A stretch of DNA of 64,000 nucleotides from Hyaloscypha bicolor E (GCF_002865645.1 NW_020194618.1:310001-374000), one strand, 5' to 3'. Numbered from the stretch's first letter, positions 1 through 11,190 are shown. The notes: a model not told the origin generated them from the letters alone. Program-made: numbers and translations.

Positions 1-433
1 GAGCTCTCCACCAGACCAAAACCGACTCATACCATGGCCAAGAGAAGGCTTAATGCGCATGTCCATTGGTATAGTGAAGACGCAAAACGCCCATTGGCAG
101 CCCTGGCCGGCAGTTGAGCGTGCTAGGGTCCGAGATTTCTTCGTACTCGTCCAATAGAGTGTCAGGTGCATCATTTCAAGTCCAAAGTCTCTGAGTAAGT
201 TTCCGGGATGTCAAAAGGTGTATCAAGCGAATTTAAACATCACAGACAAGCCATCTAAATAACGATACTGCGTATATTTTACTTCATCATGCTCCATCAT
301 AAATCATAACAAACATCCTTTTGCCCGCTGTCCTTCCCGGACAGACTTTTCATAGTCATTTTCATCATCACTCATTACATCCCTTTTCCCGGTCCTGGAA
401 GTTCCCATAAAACGGACAGCACACAGCTACAAA
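1..433. other. Intergenic, no gene seen
   Basis: No convincing open frame. It is the downstream flank of the minus-strand gene that follows and probably holds its 3' UTR. Nothing else recognised. Confidence 0.5.
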
Positions 434-1672
434 CTACAAAGTCCCCCACTTCTTCCTCGCCCTAAAAACACCCTTAACAACCTCACTCAGACTCCTCCTC
501 GTCCTCTTCTTCCCCTGCCTGGCCTTAACCCCAAACACCCCATTTGTCTCTCCCTCCGCACTCGAACTCCTTATATGCAATTTACTTCTCAAGCTCCCCA
601 CTAACCCACTCACCACCTCATCCTCCTCGTCATCTTCCCACACGCTAGTTTCATTACCGATCTCCATGCGCAGCCCTCTGGGATTCTCGAGGAAATGCGG
701 ATATGGGAGAGGGCGCATATACAATGGCGACGAGCTGCATGGTGAAGGGGTACTCGATGATTGATAATCGAGCGTTGTGCATGTGCTGAGGTTTGAGGGG
801 AACGTTGGTGCGAATTGGGAGGGTGTGCTGGGCGTTGTGTGCGAGCGTGTGCGGAGAGGTGCGCGGGAAGGAGAGGGAGAGAGGGTGGAAGTTGTACGTG
901 TGGGCCAGGATTTATGTTGTGTGTGTTGAGGGTCTGTTGGGTGTTGTTGTGGTTGAGGGTTTGCGAGGCAGCGAGACGGAATCGGGCTTGGCGGGACGGT
1001 GGATGTACAGGTTGGGAACGGCGAGTATGTTGTCCGTGGGAGGACGGGCAGGGAAGGTGGCGATGAATAGTTTGGCCGACGCGGTGCCCTGTGTGTGTCT
1101 GACCTGCGTAGATCTCGAGAAGCCTCTGGGCTATTGAAAGAAGACAGGCTTGAAGACGCAAAGTTGCGATTGCATGGCGAGAGGGTAGGATCTTGGCGCA
1201 GACGAGATTTGTATGCACTGAGGCGTAATGGTAGTGGCGACTCGTTAACGGGTGTCCAGTATAGATCCCAGGTCTCGTTCTCTGTTTGCAAAGCGGCGAT
1301 ATCTGCTTCCGAGGGGCTGGGGGTGAGATGGTCCTCGAAGGAGGTATCGGAACCAGACGAGTTGAATGGGTCGTATATCATCCCCGGATCAGAGCTATCT
1401 GATGAGATGGAGAGACGGTTCTGAAGTTCTTTGGATGTTGCTTGACAAGCCCTGGTAAGTCGGACGAGTGTGCTCGGGCTCAGATAGCCATCAGATTCTG
1501 GCGACGATGAGACTTGGCGGGGTCGGGAGAGATGCATTTTAGAGAAGATCGTTGTCACAGGTGAAGAGAGTAACCAGCCATCTGGCGCGTCGCGAGCAGG
1601 TACTGTTATGCAATTGCAATCGATAGAGCTCTTGCTGACGAGGAATTCAGCCCGCCGTGGGGAACCTCCCAT
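434..1672 (-). CDS. Hypothetical Ser/Pro-rich protein
   Basis: A single open frame of 412 codons from the ATG at 1672; the frame extends 19 codons further up but without an ATG. The product is mostly low-complexity and rich in Ser, Pro and Thr, with many SP/TP pairs that suggest a phosphorylated disordered protein. About residues 340-370 are acidic (WEDDEEDE). The C-terminus is strongly basic, with a KKRTRR stretch followed by a short FRARKKW tail, which could act as a nuclear-localisation or membrane-contact element (inference). No enzyme motif, signal peptide or membrane segment is visible and I do not recognise the family. Codon composition is that of normal host coding DNA with no RIP-like stops. 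An upstream coding exon is possible, because the frame is open before the ATG. Confidence 0.6.
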   Translation of the reverse strand: MGGSPRRAEFLVSKSSIDCNCITVPARDAPDGWLLSSPVTTIFSKMHLSRPRQVSSSPESDGYLSPSTLVRLTRACQATSKELQNRLSISSDSSDPGMIYDPFNSSGSDTSFEDHLTPSPSEADIAALQTENETWDLYWTPVNESPLPLRLSAYKSRLRQDPTLSPCNRNFASSSLSSFNSPEASRDLRRSDTHRAPRRPNYSSPPSLPVLPRTTYSPFPTCTSTVPPSPIPSRCLANPQPQQHPTDPQHTQHKSWPTRTTSTLSPSPSRAPLRTRSHTTPSTPSQFAPTFPSNLSTCTTLDYQSSSTPSPCSSSPLYMRPLPYPHFLENPRGLRMEIGNETSVWEDDEEDEVVSGLVGSLRSKLHIRSSSAEGETNGVFGVKARQGKKRTRRSLSEVVKGVFRARKKWGTL

Positions 1673-3174
1673 TGTGGACAAGGAATGTTTACTTGCGGTG
1701 TTGGGCTCCGCAGAGGGTGTTGTGAACACAATGGAACGAAGAATGAATAAACAACCCCGTTCGAAGTATTCAAGGAATTGTGAATTGAATAAGTAGGGAA
1801 AATAGGTTTTGCAATGGAAAGAAAGAAACAGGGGAAACGAACGAAGCTAAACAGCCGTACATTTGGGTAGGAGAGTCTGCTCCATTTCAAGCTGAATGTC
1901 ACAGCTGCGTGTTGACAAATGCGTTCCATAAAGCAGCTAACGACTATTCTCGGCTGAGCTGTCAAATCTAGCTCAGATCTAGGCTCTAGTCTGGAAATAT
2001 GACGTGAGAGTGCCATGAGGCGTCCAAGCCTCCCGGTTGCTTTTGTAATACCGTTGGCTGCCGCAAGGGGGGCATGCGCGTAGATCGCCCTCTTTACAGA
2101 TGGCGTCACGGCCGGCGATCGAGTGCAGATCAGGTTCCTGAGGTATCGGATTGTGGGACAGCGAGCCATTGTTTTCAGACTAGAAAACTGGAGTGGAGAA
2201 AGTTAACCCAATGGGAAAAGTCTCCCAATATCTTGAAACTTCACTTGAAGTTAAACATTCTTTTCCTAGTGAAGATCTATAGAGACGTACGAGATGTGCT
2301 TCTCGTCGCAAGTGGAGTGGCGAGAGAAAGAGTAAGACACTGGCTTACAGCGCCGCTCCCCCGGCTATGGGCTTCTCTCAACAGCAAGGAGCCAGCTCCG
2401 GGAAGCGAGGGTGATCCCAGGATGGCAAGATATGGCGACCGCGATGGCCGAGATCTTTGCAGCGGATGATAAGTGCTGAATCGTGGGGTGCAAGCCCGAG
2501 GTTGAAGGGGGAGGCTCGCAGTGGCTATGGAACCCCTTGCGTTCCACCACAACTCACAGGAAATTGTCAACACTCAGCCGTAAACAACAAGGGAGAGCAC
2601 AGTGTTTCCGGCCTTCCGTTGGGGATAAGGAAGGAAGAGAAAGGGAGAGATTCGGGGAAGAGGAAGGAAAGATGTCGGGACTTTGAAAGAGCAAAACTCC
2701 GGAGCTAATTTTCCTTCACGTGATCGTGGGTTTGTCTCAGAAAATTTCTCTTCTCTGCTCATCACCACTCCATTCAGATCTTGCACATACAAGACATGCG
2801 TATCCAAAACATATTGAGCACGGCGAAAGCATATTGGAGACCCGGCTTTCCTTCCTCCAGCTTTGCTCGCCCAGGGGTGTATATTCCTCCTCGGAGGCCA
2901 ATTTCGTCAGTGGTAGCCCCTAATTAGTCACCAATACCATCCACTCGAGCGGTGCGTCCTGCGGTGGAGGACCTAGAAATTATTAGACGTCGCCGCCGTA
3001 GACTCGGTGTTATGAGCTTGAAGGTACTGAAATGAATACATTCTATCTCTGCATCTTTCTCAAGTGAAGAGTGGCCTTTCATTCCAAAATTTTACTCTTT
3101 AACAAAAATGTCTCCAATACCTTACCGAGTCACTAGAACTATCACCCTGGATCGACACTGGAAGAAGATAAAAA
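1673..3174. other. Divergent intergenic region
   Basis: Lies between the minus-strand gene ending at 434 and the plus-strand gene starting at 3175. Open frames in it overlap each other on both strands without recognisable content. It most likely holds two promoters and 5' UTRs. A CACGTG E-box-like site lies at 2716-2721. Confidence 0.4.
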
Positions 3175-3558
3175 ATGAGCCCGAGTAGAGAAGTGGTCAC
3201 GGGCATCGAGTCGGGTTCATCAACGCTCAGAATCACGTTCCCGGTTTGGCTCACGGGTGATGAGCGTGAAGACGACTCCGATCCAAGCGAAGACATTGAC
3301 GTAGAGGAAGCAGCGGAGAAATATCACGAGCTCCAGGAACAAGCTGAGAAAGGGAAACTCGTCAATCTCAGAGATGTCATCAATGCTCAAGAAGATTTGC
3401 ATTTGCGGAGACTAGATATTCATTCTGAGGGATGGAGATATGACTTGAATGTGCGTGAGAGTTACATCAAGAACGAGGAAGAATGGCTCGCAAACGTCAA
3501 CAGAGACAGAAAGAGAAGGAGCCAAGAAGAGAAAAGAGGGGGGAAAGGAAAATCCTGA
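3175..3558 (+). CDS. Hypothetical small acidic/coiled-coil protein
   Basis: Intron-free frame of 127 codons with ATG at 3175. The N-terminal third is Ser/Thr-rich. The middle is acidic (EREDDSDPSEDIDVEEAAE) and likely helical, with a heptad-like EKYHELQEQAEKG segment. The C-terminus is very basic (RDRKRRSQEEKRGGKGKS). The charge segregation resembles short fungal coiled-coil proteins. No known family recognised. The upstream 100 bases contain several other ATGs, so the start is a best guess; the frame may also be only one exon of a longer gene. Confidence 0.45.
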   Translation: MSPSREVVTGIESGSSTLRITFPVWLTGDEREDDSDPSEDIDVEEAAEKYHELQEQAEKGKLVNLRDVINAQEDLHLRRLDIHSEGWRYDLNVRESYIKNEEEWLANVNRDRKRRSQEEKRGGKGKS

Positions 3559-4379
3559 GGATGATCAAACAAGCAAGTACTTGTGTGCGCCGGCAACGAT
3601 GATTCAGAAGGCTCTTTTGCCGGCACTCTAACATTGGGGATAGGGGAAGGTAAAGATTGCTTTGGGCTTTAGGTTTGATATTTTACGTTTGGCTTACGCA
3701 GTAAACAAAAACTTTCGGTCAAGCTATTCACACCCCGCTGGGAACTAGGCGGTATCGTGGGACTTGGGACAAAATTGCTGATTGGGGAGAGTTCCTTGCT
3801 ATCTGGACTCATGAGCTAAGTGCTCAGAAAGGAAAACTCTTGCTCAAAGTATGTCAGAACACGGGAAGTGGAGATAATAAGTATTCTTATACCTTCACTT
3901 TTTGTTATTGGTGGATTTCGAGCCGTCGTATTCGTGTTGCAAGGTCGCTTTGTACGGGGTGATCTAAGATCACGCCTCAACCACCCCGCTTTCTGGAAGC
4001 CAGGGCTCCTCCGAATTGCTTGAACATGGAGGGTCAGATCTGACTCTCAGTGGCTAAGACAACTCAAAACGGAGTAACGTCCGTCCTCTTACGGAGAAAC
4101 TGCCGATATTATCGAACTGCATCTTGGAGTCTAACTAGAGTCGCAGAACAGCCCGGGCCAGGCATCTCGATTATTGGTACGAAGAATCCTCAACGAATAA
4201 TGAAGGTTCCTTATCACTACCTCAATAAAATCTTGACATTTGATACCGGTGCCAAAAGGAAGCCTAAATTACAGCCTCCAACACAGCACTTCAGCCATCC
4301 AACTGAATTCTGCTCCCAAAACAAAAGTACCCCGTCGAGGATTATTCGCCTCATGGCCTAATCCGAAACCTATATCAAC
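3559..4379. other. Intergenic, upstream of the transporter
   Basis: Short overlapping frames only. Probably the promoter of the MFS gene at 4380. No repeat or RNA gene seen. Confidence 0.4.
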
Positions 4380-6362
4380 ATGTGTTCTCTCCATTTAGGA
4401 AAGAATACTGAAAAATATCTGACAGGAAATCGCACAAATTCGGTGTTTCATGGATCTCAGCCTGTTTCATCCGGAACACATGTGAATGAACAAGATATAG
4501 CGATCAGCCCAACGACAACACAGGTTCGATCAGAGCAAGGAGCCACAGCTGCAATTCAAGAGAAGTCTGATATTCGAGTCCAAGCAGATGAACACCCGGA
4601 ATACCCTCACGGACTTAAGCTTGCTACGATCACGGTTGCTGTAGCGCTGTCAGTCTTCCTCGTGGCCTTGGTACGCAGTCCTGAAATATTGCCAGCCACT
4701 TCAATGCCTTGAGCTAATTGTGGGCAAACACCAAATAGGACAACACAATCATCGCAACAGCAATACCCCGAATCACAGATCGATTCCACGCAATCGACGA
4801 CGTGGGTTGGTATGCATCAGCATACCTTCTCACAACCTGCTCCGTCCAGCTTCTCTTCGGCAAGCTTTACACCCACTTCAACATAAAAGTTGTCTTTCTT
4901 TCGGCAATTGCACTCTTTGAGCTTGGGTCGCTGATTTGCGGTGTCGCACCAACCTCAAATGCCTTGATTGTTGGTCGAGCAATTGCAGGGCTCGGCTCTG
5001 CTGGTGTGTTTAACGGGGGAGTGATCATCATCTCGCGAACTGTCCCGCTTGTGAGACGGCCGATTTATGTTGGGATTGTTGGAGCAATGTATGGGATTGC
5101 TTCTGTCGCTGGACCTCTTATGGGAGGAGCTTTCACTGATCATCTGACTTGGCGTTGGTGCTTTTACATCGTAGGTCACCATTCCTGACTATCACATTAC
5201 TTCTCCCAAGGCCATGTCCCACTTCTCCCCAGGCACTCTAAATAAAGCATGTTCTGACTTCCCTGTTACCTAGAACTTACCAATTGGAACCATTACCTTT
5301 GGAGGAATTCTTTTCTTCCTAAAGACCCCGGAAATGGAACATGCACCGATGGCTTCCAAAGCTCGCATCATGCAACTGGACCCTCTTGGAACTATTCTCT
5401 TCCTTCCCGGAATTATATGTCTGCTACTTGCTCTGCAATGGGGTGGATTGACATATCCATGGAGCAGTAGTCGGGTCATTGCTCTGCTCGTCGTTTTCGC
5501 GGTGCTCATCTCGATCTTCATCGTCGTGCAGATACGCAATCCAGAGAATGCTACCGTCCCACCTAGGATAATATCCCAGCGCTCGATGGCTTTTGGCTCT
5601 TGGTACATCTTTACGGTAAGTTTGTCTCGGATGTTGCCGTCAGTCAAATTTCGGAATTTAGTCTAATTGTTGTCCCAGCTGTCGTCCGCCTTCTTCATCG
5701 CCTTGTACTATCTTCCAATTTGGTTTCAGGCAATCAAAGGTGCCTCCGCCGTTCACTCTGGCATCATGAATCTCCCATTACTTCTTGGGGTAGTGTTTAT
5801 GGCTATGATTGCTGGATTTGCCATCACCCTTATTGGCTACTACACACCATTCATCATCATGTCAACAGTGGTAGCTTCACTCGGCATGGGTCTCCTCTCA
5901 ACGCTAAAACCAGACTCAAGACATTCAATGTGGATTGGCTACGAATGTCTTTTTGGTCTCGGTATAGGCGCTGGGCTGATGCAAAGCGTGATGATAGCCC
6001 AAACTGTGCTGGATATCGACGACACCCCGACCGGCATAGTAGCTCTAATTTTCTTTTAGACGCTCGGGGGTGCAATTATGATCAGTGTTGCGCAAAACGT
6101 CTTCCAGAATCGGCTGGTGGCAAATCTCGAGGCAGTCTTTCCTGGTCTGGATCCGTCGATGTTGTTGGGGAGTACGGGAGCGACGAACTTGCAGGATGTG
6201 GTGCCGCCGGAGTACTTACCACGAGTTTTGGTTGCGTTTAACAAGGCTCTTTCGTCTACGTTCTATGTGGGAGCTGCCATGGCGAGCCTGTCGATTTTCG
6301 GGAGCCTTGGGGTAGAGTGGAAGTCTGTAAAGGGTCCAAGTGATCACGTAGTCACTGTGTGA
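4380..6362 (+). pseudogene. MFS drug:H+ antiporter, DHA2 (14-TM) type, with in-frame TAG
   Basis: Exons 4380-4670, 4739-5170, 5274-5615 and 5679-6362; all three introns (68, 103 and 63 bp) are phase 0 with GT-AG ends. After a hydrophilic N-terminus of about 75 residues come the DHA2 signatures: [13 protein letters not shown] at the end of TM1, [24 protein letters not shown] (motif B-like), [21 protein letters not shown] (motif C), then LGGAIMISVAQNVF near the end. The family exports drugs or toxic metabolites across the plasma membrane. The frame is continuous except for TAG at 6057-6059, exactly where homologues normally carry Gln before TLGGA; CAG to TAG is a single C-to-T change. Downstream of it 101 codons stay open and conserved, so the inactivation is recent, or an assembly error, or read through. 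A 21-nt GT...AG stretch ends at the TAG but is too short for an intron. Confidence 0.85.
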
Positions 6363-6774
6363 AATGTTTGTATTGAGACAATCGGGACCGAAACTTCGAA
6401 AAGTGCTTGTTGTTCACCTAAAAGGAATGCCTTATTATTTGTGCACCGATAGTAGGTCCCTTGCAATAACGTGTCCTGTGCTTAGTTTTCGATTATTTAT
6501 AGGGCGCATCGCTAATCAATAGGCATATCATCCCTACCAAGCAGGGTCAAACACCACTACGAAGGGTACCAAACCCCTGACTCTCGCTTAAGCACAGTCG
6601 AGGCGTCACCAAACCTCTCAAACTTGGGAGCCTAATCCATCACAACATCCTGTTCGACATGATCATTCACATGTGATTCAACAGCACGTCAATTTCAAGC
6701 CATACTGAAGGGATCATTGACTTGCGGGATCCAACGCATTGAGATATCCTCATCGTGCTGAACCAGACGTCAAG
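6363..6774. other. Intergenic between transporter and hydrolase
   Basis: No gene seen; 3' flank of the MFS gene and promoter of the hydrolase on the same strand. Confidence 0.4.
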
Positions 6775-7833
6775 ATGAGCGCTTCTCCCTTCCAAGAGTT
6801 GGAGCCAGATCACGACGACAAGTTCGTCTCAGAACCTCCAGCATACTACCTCCGCATTGCATATTTCATCAGCGTATGGTCCTTCAAAGCCGCGATCGCA
6901 CTCGGGCTCGGCGCTCGTCGACTGCTGATGCCCAGACCACCGAGTCTCCTTCACCCAGAACCAAGAATGTACCCCATTCGACCATCTCTCAAAAGCTTAG
7001 TCTATCGTCCAGAAGAATCTGGAGATGAGCCACTGCCCGTGTATCTGAATTGCCATGGGGGTGGTTGGGCGGTAGCAGACCCGGCCGCAGACGAGGAGGT
7101 CTGCTCTTTCCTGGCGCGGAACTTCAACATCATCGTCGTTTCGGTTGATTATCACAAATCACCAACGTGGAAGTTCCCTTTTGCCGTGGAGGATGTGGCA
7201 GCTATAGCAGATGCTATACTCAAAGACGAGTCTCTCAACATCGACTCGACGAAGGTTGCAATGGGAGGATTCTCGGCAGGAGGAAATCTGACGTTCGCTG
7301 CTTGCCAGCTACCGATTTTGAAAGGTCGTGTTCACGCGCTGGTTGGATTCTATCCTCCGCTTAATCTCAGGGAGCGCCTGGATGAGAAGTTAGAACGTCG
7401 ACCGAGGGAGGCGGGAACAGATTCTCTTGCGTCGAGTGCGAGGTTTCTGGATTGGGCTTACGTTCCTTTTGGTGCTGACCGAAATAATCCGCTGCTCTCT
7501 CCTGGATTGGCGAAAAAGGAGGATCTACCGAGATTCGTTTATCTGGTTGGTGCCGAGTACGATTGCCTTTGCCATGAGGCGGAGCAGCTGGCGGAGCGTT
7601 TGGTGGATCCTGCCGAGGAAAGAACCACTATTCCTGGTGTTTCGACAGAAGATGGGTGGAAACAAGGTGGTGTTAGATGGGAGTGTGCGAGAGGCAGATT
7701 TCATGCCTTCACTCATGTAGCAGAATGGAGTAGGGAGAAGGAAAATGAGAGAGTGAAGGTTGTTGACGAATTGTACAGCCGTGTGGGAGCATGGCTCAAG
7801 GAAGGGGTCTGGGTAGATCGACCTTTGCCATAG
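6775..7833 (+). CDS. Alpha/beta hydrolase (HSL-like, abhydrolase-3 fold)
   Basis: Intron-free, 352 codons from the ATG at 6775; the frame extends 12 codons upstream without an ATG. An N-terminal hydrophobic helix (YYLRIAYFISVWSFKAAIAL) may attach it to a membrane. The oxyanion-hole motif HGGGW lies near residue 100, the nucleophile elbow GFSAGG near residue 162, a candidate acid Asp in VGAEYDCLCHEAE near 262 and a candidate catalytic His in RFHAFTHVAEW near 308. This order and spacing are those of the hormone-sensitive-lipase group of carboxylic-ester hydrolases. The substrate cannot be read from sequence. It follows the broken MFS transporter on the same strand, but that alone does not make a pathway. 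The frame is complete with normal composition. Confidence 0.9.
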   Translation: MSASPFQELEPDHDDKFVSEPPAYYLRIAYFISVWSFKAAIALGLGARRLLMPRPPSLLHPEPRMYPIRPSLKSLVYRPEESGDEPLPVYLNCHGGGWAVADPAADEEVCSFLARNFNIIVVSVDYHKSPTWKFPFAVEDVAAIADAILKDESLNIDSTKVAMGGFSAGGNLTFAACQLPILKGRVHALVGFYPPLNLRERLDEKLERRPREAGTDSLASSARFLDWAYVPFGADRNNPLLSPGLAKKEDLPRFVYLVGAEYDCLCHEAEQLAERLVDPAEERTTIPGVSTEDGWKQGGVRWECARGRFHAFTHVAEWSREKENERVKVVDELYSRVGAWLKEGVWVDRPLP

Positions 7834-8145
7834 TATCCTCTTGATATTGAATGAGAAAGCAAAATCTCCGTTCTTGTGAAATGTAGTTTCATACAAATTT
7901 GCCTATCAAAGCTGTCTGCTAGAAATAGAAGGCTATATGAAAGGACAAACATAGCCAATAGGATGGTGCGAAGAATTTTTGGCCCACCCAGGTCGATATA
8001 AAATATAAGTATCGGTGCAAGGGATCCATTTCTTACAGATGTCAGAGATCCAACGACATGTGCAAATAGCTCAACAGGAAGAATCACGGCCCTGCCAAAT
8101 ACCGAGGCCTGATTCTGACCATTTTCTTACACCTCATCTTTACAC

Positions 8146-8500
8146 AATGGTAGTTCTATCTTCTCTACTACTAGCTTCTTTAGCTTTTGGAAGTGCTACC
8201 TTCAACCAATTGCCCAGAAACCCAGGTTCTTCTCACATGGCGCTCACACAAAGAAAAGCCTCACTGCTTCAGCACCTGGCACGCCGAGGCAGAGTAACTA
8301 CGCAAACAATCAAAATAATTCAGCCAAGCCTCCCACAATTTCATGTCATCAAATTCTGAATGTTCATTGGGGCTTCTGGTTCGGCGATTTCTAGATTGGT
8401 GGTGCCTCCAGCCTCAATCTCCGAATCGACTCCAAATCTGGTGATGTTATGCTAAATCCTGGACTTTATGTTTCCTGACGGCAATGTTTGCAATTCCCAG
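8146..8500 (+). pseudogene. A1 aspartic peptidase, N-terminal fragment (left half of split gene)
   Basis: The ATG at 8146 starts a clear signal peptide (VVLSSLLLASLAFGSA) followed by a basic propeptide-like stretch (LLQHLARRGR). After the frame ends near 8358, another frame reads HWGFWFGDF, stop, IGGASSLNLRIDSKSGDVML and NPGLY. This corresponds to the first active-site region of A1 peptidases, where IDTGSxD is expected; here it is DSKS, and the Thr-Gly to Ser-Lys change would kill the enzyme. Two in-frame stops follow or interrupt it. The remainder of the gene resumes at about 19.3 kb, after the transposon island. Assignment as the missing half of that gene is inference from order, strand and content. 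Confidence 0.6.
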
Positions 8501-8558
8501 CTCTCTATCTTATGTGGCTAGTGCTGCCTTTGCTCAGGCTCGGCTCAGATTCGGCTTC

Positions 8559-9721
8559 GGCCCTGTTTCGCAACTTTTGAATGCTAGCATTTGGTCAGTA
8601 GCCGAACACTAGCTTTTGATCATTACGAATTCTAGTATTTCGTAAATTTTGTATACTAGCAACCAAATACTAGTATTTAATTACTAGTATTTGCTTCCAT
8701 ATAAATCGCAGTTTTTTTTTCAGAATCACTTATAGTAAGTAGTTCTGAAAAAACTGAGTATTTGAAGCTTGGCCTTAGGTAACTATACATATCTTAAACC
8801 CTACTTTTAAATGATTTCTATTATATACTTCTATTTAATTATTAATTATATTATTCCTCGTTCCTCGATATAATAAAGTTATTCTGGAACAAGTTTAATA
8901 CTAAAGTCGAGCTAATTATTACTCAAATTATTATTAATAATACTAATTACTAAAAGATTATATATTATAATAAGATTATAATAAGAATCTTTTTATTAAA
9001 GAATTATTATAATATATTAAATCTCTTTAATTATAACTATTAATATTAATATTTGAAGTAATTATATATATTAGTTAAATTTTTTAGAATATTAAATATA
9101 TTTTATTAAAAGAAAACTAGTTTATATTTATTAAAGCATATTTTTAATAAAAAGAATATATATATATATTTTTTATATATTATTAGATAGCTTATATTAA
9201 ATCGCAATATATAAAAGAAGTTCTTAAAATTAAAAATAATAATATTCAGATAATTATTATATAATTATTATTTTTTAAAGATATTATTTATAAGCTTTCC
9301 TTTTTTTATATAATATTATGTAATATTAATAAAGGCAGCTTTAAGTTCATTTAATTAAAGTATTAAAAATATAGCTAATTTAATAAGAACTAAAGGGGCT
9401 TTTGCCTTAATAAATTTCCATATATATACTATTATAAATAAAACTAAAATATGAGTAAAGAAAGAAGTAGTTTAAATTAGGAGATTACTAATTAAGAGAG
9501 AAATAAGTAAAAAATTAGTAAGGCTAAAATCGAGACTGAATTAGCTAGTAGAGATAAAGCTGAAACCACTGTAATTATAATAGTTTATTGAGTATTCGTA
9601 TCTTGCAAAACACCTCTAAATTATACAATTACTAGCTTTGAATACTGAGTATTAAACGCTAGTATTTGGTTGTTGTCGAACGCTAGCAATTAAAAGGCGT
9701 GCGTCCGTGCGAAACAGGGCC
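8559..9721. mobile_element. TIR element, PIF/Harbinger-like, RIP-degraded
   Basis: Ends are GGCCCTGTTTCGCA (8559-8572) and its exact reverse complement (9708-9721). The subterminal parts are also related: CTTTT, GCTAGC and ACCAAATACTAG motifs occur near both ends in inverse orientation. The right flank is TTA and the left TTC, compatible with the 3-bp TWA target duplication of PIF/Harbinger with one change. The interior is over 75 percent A+T with no recognisable transposase. Superfamily assignment rests on end sequence and flank only. Confidence 0.6.
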
Positions 9722-9836
9722 TTAGGCTCGGCTTAGGCCTAGCTTAGCCAGCTCAGGTCTGCTCACCCTATTTACGCAATACGCTGCAGTCAAGACCCGT
9801 CTCACCAGAAATTATCAACCCTTTACAGAGCTAATA

Positions 9837-10257
9837 GTCGGTTCTCCTCTCCGTTCGCTTCGCTCACGGTCGGGAAAAGCAAGTGTCCCGTCGAGATTTT
9901 GTATGCGAAATTGGCCCAAAAATCATAGATTTTTTATCGCAAAAACTGCTTGAAAGTAGGAATAAATCAACCCCCATCTCGATATACGATCCTATAATTC
10001 TTTCTACAATTATGACTATATATATAAGTAATTCTAGTAAGTTTAAATAAAATTTAAGGTTATAAAGTGGGTGATTTCATTGCTTTCTAATTAGAAAAAA
10101 GTATCCGTTTCGCGACTAATTTTTATGTGAAATCGGGCACAAAAAAATCCTAATTATTTTTGGTGGGGTTTCCCATACAAATCTCGGCGGGACATTTGTT
10201 TGAACGGGACACTGCTTTTCCCGACCGTAAGCAAAGCGAACGGAGAGGAGAACCGAC
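9837..10257. mobile_element. 421-bp MITE with long GTCGG terminal inverted repeats
   Basis: The left end 9837-9889 (GTCGGTTCTCCTCTCCG...GTGTCCCG) pairs with the right end at about 10205-10257. A looser match continues inward (CGAGATTTTGTATG against CATACAAATCTCGGCG). Differences between arms are mostly C/T or G/A, as RIP would make. The interior is AT-rich with no coding capacity. A clean target duplication is not evident (flanks aata and aatt). Confidence 0.75.
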
Positions 10258-10354
10258 AATTAACTGGGAATGTTTCCGGTATACCTATATTGCCCCAGAT
10301 CAAGGTCAGTTTTAGCGGATAAACCGTTCCGGGAAGCTCACCGCCACGTCCGTT

Positions 10355-10627
10355 ACGAGCCCAATCTCAGTAGTCTGTGCGTTCAGGGCATTTTGGTTAT
10401 ATTTAAGATATCAAACTATGAAATTCTTAAAAATTAATTAATAAAATTATACTTCAAATAATTTAATTTTTGGGGCCAAAATATTGAGTCGTAATTATGT
10501 ATTATTGTCTTATAACGTTTACGTAATTTCGTAGACTTTAGTTTTGGAAAGCCCGTAAGCAAGATCGTGATGCCTGGATCTGCCTGGAAAATGCCCTGTA
10601 CGCACAGACTACTGAGATTGGGCTCGT
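10355..10627. repeat. 40-bp inverted repeat around an AT-rich core (MITE-like)
   Basis: Arms 10355-10394 and 10588-10627 are reverse complements with a single mismatch. Outer shorter arms AACCGTTC / GAACGGTTT (about 10322 and 10629) lie just outside. The 193-bp core is AT-rich and non-coding. The arms are GC-rich and contain intact CpA sites, so they look little touched by RIP. No transposase; family unknown. Confidence 0.7.
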
Positions 10628-11188
10628 TTGAACGGTTTGGGCTTTTGAAGCTTATAAGGCTATAGAGGACTCCCCCAATAAATAGAAAATAGAAGTATAA
10701 TTCCATAGCAAAATTTTGTAGCGATTTATAACTAGAGAAATGCGACCGTCGTAACTCCTGTATATATAATATAACCAATAGGGCGTTGCAGCCGCGGGAC
10801 AGTACTATCTGGGAGGAATTGAATAGCGTAGTTAAGTTGGGACCTCTCTTTTCTTCTCACATTCCACATATATCTCTGCTAATTTAATACATTTGTCTCA
10901 AAGCAAACGAACTCTGAGACATGGGATCTCTTTTTCCTGCCCTTATCGGCGATAATGGATGTCGGAACCGGGCACATAGAGCCACAAAGTTCAGCTCCTG
11001 TCAGCTCTCTGCAGCCACGGCCTTATCTTTTTCTCTAAATGGTCGCCTTCATTAATTCAATCAATATTCTGCTTTCTTTTGCTCGTCTAAGTAATACTCT
11101 TTTGTGTCTCTGAGAGACCTTTGCCTAGCATCGTGCGCCCAATTGGTTCGTACCTGACTGGTTAGCTGTTCCATGTCTTATCAGGAGG
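10628..11188. other. Non-coding stretch between repeats
   Basis: No gene seen. The right part (about 10800-11188), of normal composition, would have been continuous with the secreted-protein promoter before the Fot1 element inserted. Confidence 0.4.
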
Positions 11189-11190
11189 TA

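Noticed and set aside
1606..2169. 187-codon minus-strand frame
   Set aside because: Overlaps the start of the gene at 434-1672 in another frame; no recognisable content, probably promoter and UTR.
6039..6059. 21-nt GT...AG stretch removing the transporter TAG
   Set aside because: Far too short for a spliceosomal intron, and it would delete conserved helix residues.
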